Positions 5,590-7,857 of a stretch of 7,857 bases of DNA are shown here, in pieces. The position numbers and the translations under genes are program-made. Each line of letters opens with the position of its first letter. Position 1 is the stretch's first letter. Source of the DNA: Planctomycetaceae bacterium UBA4732. Its GTDB lineage: Bacteria; Planctomycetota; Planctomycetia; Gemmatales; Gemmataceae. The notes beneath the pieces were generated by a model. It made no database searches. It saw nothing but the letters and a program-made list of their open reading frames with translations, and had not been told where the DNA came from. The DNA lies in NCBI GenBank assembly GCA_002404095.1, contig DHJA01000030.1, positions 42,798 to 50,654 on the forward strand, written 5' to 3'.

Positions 5590-7776
5590 TCACCGGCGCC
5601 GTACCAGCCAGACGCCACAGCCAGCGGCGATCACGGCTAAAATCATGTGCCCCAACGGAAGGAGCCACATGTTGTAGCTGACATCGGGCGACAGACTCAG
5701 CGTGAATCGTGGGCGCACCTTGTCCTCGTCTAAGTTGACCGCGCTGGCGCCAATGTCCGGCTCCCCGCGTAACCAGGAGAGACAGCTGGTAAACAGATCG
5801 TACTTCATTTTGCCGTCGCGACCGCTGACCAAGCCAAGGTTGGAAATCCAGTCCGCGTTGCCGACGACGATCAAACGCGGGTGGGCCTCGCCTCCCGCCC
5901 GACTGTGAATGGGATCGTTCGGCATTCCGGGAGCCGGGCCGGTCTCCGATACGGCGACGGCCACGATAATCGGCTCGTCGCTGAAGCGGGCGTTCGCGTC
6001 CTTCGCCTTCGCCGCCGCTGCCACGGACGGCTTTTCGGTCAGATCGGTTTGCACCCACACCGGATTGCTTGCCGTGACGAGAAGCTCCTCCGCTTTGACC
6101 GCGCCGCCGCCGGGCAAGGCCTTGACCGTGCGCACGTCTTCAAAGACGAAAAGTTCTCTGTTCGGCGCGCCCAATGCCTTGGCCACAGGGTTGGCGCTTT
6201 TCCGACTCGTTTCCACCTGGATTAGGGTCGGCCGGTTCGGGTTCTGCAACGTCAGTACATGGTCGTCGCCGACCTGGACGCCGAACTTGCCCAAGAGAGG
6301 TTCGAGGCCGGAACGCACCATCTGATTGTTCTCAAGCGACACGCCTGTCAGCACGAACAGCCTGCCGTGGCGGCCCTTGGGAATCTCGGTCAAACCCGAA
6401 TTCGCCTCGTCATAGGTGTAGCCCATGTATTCGTAGATCGCCTTGAGGGCGTCCGGTTTCAGTTTCTCGGGCCGCGCCGCCACCACCACTTCGGCGTCGT
6501 CGGGAACCTTGGGCGTCTCCTTGGTGAATTTCCACTCTTTGAGGTCGTAGATTTCGTGCTGCTTCAGGACGGTGAGCAGCAGACCCACCCCTTCGATGGA
6601 ATCTCCCTTGTTGTCGTTGAAATCCAGTTCGCCGTCGCCTTGGGTGAAGTAGACCACCTGCTTGCCCTCGGTCAGAGAGCGAATGGTCTTCAACAATACG
6701 CCCTCGCCGTGAAAGACTTCCTGACCGCCGCCGCCGTCCGGGCTGGGATCCTCCTTGACTAAGGAGGTTCTGGGAACAAAGGCGGTCTGCTCCTTAGACG
6801 GGTCGCCATAGACGACCAACATCCCTTCACGCAACCTAAGTTGAGGCCCCCTGAAATCCATGACCTCTTCCGTGATTTTTGCCTTATATTCTCGCCCCAA
6901 CTCCTGGATGCGCGTCTGGTCCAGGGTGCTGAGCGTCTCCCAACTGATTTGCGGAGTGACGCCGCGACAGTTCTCCAGAAGCGTCTCGACCTGTTCGCTT
7001 GTGGACCCGCCCGCATTCAAAAAGACGTAGATCTTCAACGGCGCCTTGAGGTCGGCCAGGGTCGCGCGGGAGCGGTCGCTTAGGCTATAAAGGCGCGACT
7101 GCGTCCAATCGTAGGTTCCGGCGAAAATCGGCGTAACAAAGTCATAACGGCTCAACTTAGGAACGTAGGGCAGAAGGTTGACGAGCAGCAGCACGGCGCC
7201 GAGAAGCAGGGTCGTGAAAACGGCGTTGAAGCCGTAGAGCAGCCGGCGCATGAGCGCGCTTTCGCGTTCCACGCCGCGCGACAATTGAAGGCTGAGGAAG
7301 GTCAATCCCAGGCCGCCCACCAGCGCCATCGCCACGATATAGAGACGAACCGGCTGCTTCCGCCATTCCTCCACGCCGCCCAGGAAGATCGGGGCGTACG
7401 CGTGGGTGAACGGCAGGGCCAGGCCCAACAGCGCCGTAATAATGCCCACGGCGCCGCCGAGAACGAGAAGCAGCAGACGGATGATTTCCACTTCGCCAAG
7501 TTTGCGTCCTGGAGTGGCGAGGACGGCGGCCGCGCCGATGACTCCGGTGATGAGCGAACCCGCCACGGCCCAGAAGAATACCGGCCCTAGCGCGTTGGCC
7601 CAACTGCCTTTTGGAAGCCATGCTTCCTTGACCAGCAGGTAAATGGGTAGAACTGCCCATAGCACGGCCAGCCCAATAAGGACGTAGCCGGTCTCTTTAT
7701 GATGCTTCGCCAATTCCGCCAGCGCGCTGGGTCGGGACGGCGCGGCGTTCGGCGGTTGTTCTTGGGAACTCGACAT
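5590..7776 (-). CDS. GldG-family auxiliary protein of a Gld-type ABC transporter
   Basis: The 728-residue product has a cytoplasmic N-terminus, five membrane segments at about 30-50, 62-88, 97-123, 142-166 and 180-204, a long extracytoplasmic region at about 205-700, and a last membrane segment at about 703-724 ending in the positive tail RRR. The domain after the fifth segment opens YDWTQSRLYSLSDRSRATL (221-239) then LKIYVFL, the pattern of the GldG / ABC-type auxiliary domain in which a short-lived strand follows a T-x-x-x-x-YSLS motif. VVYFTQGDGE (374-383) and LIVVGNADWISN (635-646) also fit that family. GldG works with the GldA ATPase and GldF permease in gliding Bacteroidetes; the role of such proteins elsewhere is not known. 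No ATPase motifs occur here, so partners are expected upstream of 7776, outside the window. The ATG at 7776 has GAGG nine bases upstream. Five N-terminal segments are more than the one or two of classical GldG. Confidence 0.88.
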   Translation of the reverse strand: MSSSQEQPPNAAPSRPSALAELAKHHKETGYVLIGLAVLWAVLPIYLLVKEAWLPKGSWANALGPVFFWAVAGSLITGVIGAAAVLATPGRKLGEVEIIRLLLLVLGGAVGIITALLGLALPFTHAYAPIFLGGVEEWRKQPVRLYIVAMALVGGLGLTFLSLQLSRGVERESALMRRLLYGFNAVFTTLLLGAVLLLVNLLPYVPKLSRYDFVTPIFAGTYDWTQSRLYSLSDRSRATLADLKAPLKIYVFLNAGGSTSEQVETLLENCRGVTPQISWETLSTLDQTRIQELGREYKAKITEEVMDFRGPQLRLREGMLVVYGDPSKEQTAFVPRTSLVKEDPSPDGGGGQEVFHGEGVLLKTIRSLTEGKQVVYFTQGDGELDFNDNKGDSIEGVGLLLTVLKQHEIYDLKEWKFTKETPKVPDDAEVVVAARPEKLKPDALKAIYEYMGYTYDEANSGLTEIPKGRHGRLFVLTGVSLENNQMVRSGLEPLLGKFGVQVGDDHVLTLQNPNRPTLIQVETSRKSANPVAKALGAPNRELFVFEDVRTVKALPGGGAVKAEELLVTASNPVWVQTDLTEKPSVAAAAKAKDANARFSDEPIIVAVAVSETGPAPGMPNDPIHSRAGGEAHPRLIVVGNADWISNLGLVSGRDGKMKYDLFTSCLSWLRGEPDIGASAVNLDEDKVRPRFTLSLSPDVSYNMWLLPLGHMILAVIAAGCGVWLVRRR

Positions 7777-7785
7777 GATTCTCTA

Positions 7786-7789
7786 CCTC
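7786..7789 (-). promoter_or_regulatory. Shine-Dalgarno of the GldG-like gene
   Basis: The minus strand reads GAGG with a nine-base spacer to ATG 7776. This is a reasonable ribosome binding site and supports the chosen start, which also leaves a short soluble N-terminus before the first membrane segment. Confidence 0.5.
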
Positions 7790-7808
7790 GTCAGACGCTA
7801 ATCCGTGG

Positions 7809-7846
7809 AACCAGTTGGTTAGCCGCGACGCGAAGCGGAGCGCGTC
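7809..7846. repeat. Palindrome-rich intergenic repeat upstream of the GldG-like gene
   Basis: Two small palindromes lie side by side: AACCA-GT-TGGTT at 7809-7820, and GACGCG (7827-7832) facing CGCGTC (7841-7846) around an eight-base loop. Bases 7817-7833 match bases 1-17 in inverted orientation at 15 of 17 positions. The segment lies in the last 81 bases of the window, upstream of the GldG-like start. The minus-strand frame across it reaches a stop at the TAA within the repeat, so the end of an upstream gene cannot be excluded, but its composition looks non-coding. Confidence 0.45.
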
Positions 7847-7857
7847 TCCCACGCGCT

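Noticed and set aside
7777..7857. C-terminal end of an upstream gene (for example the ABC permease)
   Set aside because: One minus-strand frame is open to the TAA at about 7819-7821, but it covers a palindromic repeat and has no recognisable protein sequence; too short to call.

Overview
The window is a compact, GC-rich bacterial chromosome segment carrying four long genes, all on the minus strand, so transcription runs from high to low coordinates. The gene set suggests a member of the Planctomycetota: a GldG-like membrane protein beside a very large DUF4340 protein, a Tat-exported sulfite oxidase family enzyme, and a secreted protein with a FecR-like half, weak HEAT-like repeats and a C-terminal tail of a type I associate with that phylum. 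The intergenic gaps are rich in palindromes. This assignment comes from protein style and gene neighbourhood; no rRNA or marker gene is present, so it is an inference.

Layout in transcription order: (1) 7776-5590, a GldG-family auxiliary protein of a Gld-type ABC transporter, with five N-terminal membrane segments, a large extracytoplasmic domain and one C-terminal membrane anchor. (2) 5484-2911, a membrane-anchored extracytoplasmic protein of 857 residues that I read as five successive DUF4340-type modules. These two genes form a known pairing; the ABC ATPase and permease that normally accompany them would be expected beyond the right edge of the window. (3) 2728-1544, a twin-arginine-exported molybdopterin oxidoreductase of the sulfite oxidase family with its Mo-ligand cysteine intact. 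(4) 1409-30, a secreted protein with a FecR-like beta-rich half and a HEAT-like helical half, function unknown.

The gaps between genes are 105, 182 and 134 bases, and each holds a different repeat structure. Gap 5485-5589 has a 28-bp hairpin with one G-T mismatch. Gap 2729-2910 is mostly filled by a 144-bp element with perfect 40-bp inverted arms that ends three bases from the sulfite oxidase Shine-Dalgarno. Gap 1410-1543 has an in-phase tandem array of a 9-bp unit. The two ends of the window carry inverted copies of a fourth sequence (15 of 17 bases identical). The genes look like recognisable families; the repeat-filled gaps are the least explained part of the window. No tRNA, rRNA, CRISPR array, transposase or integrase was seen.
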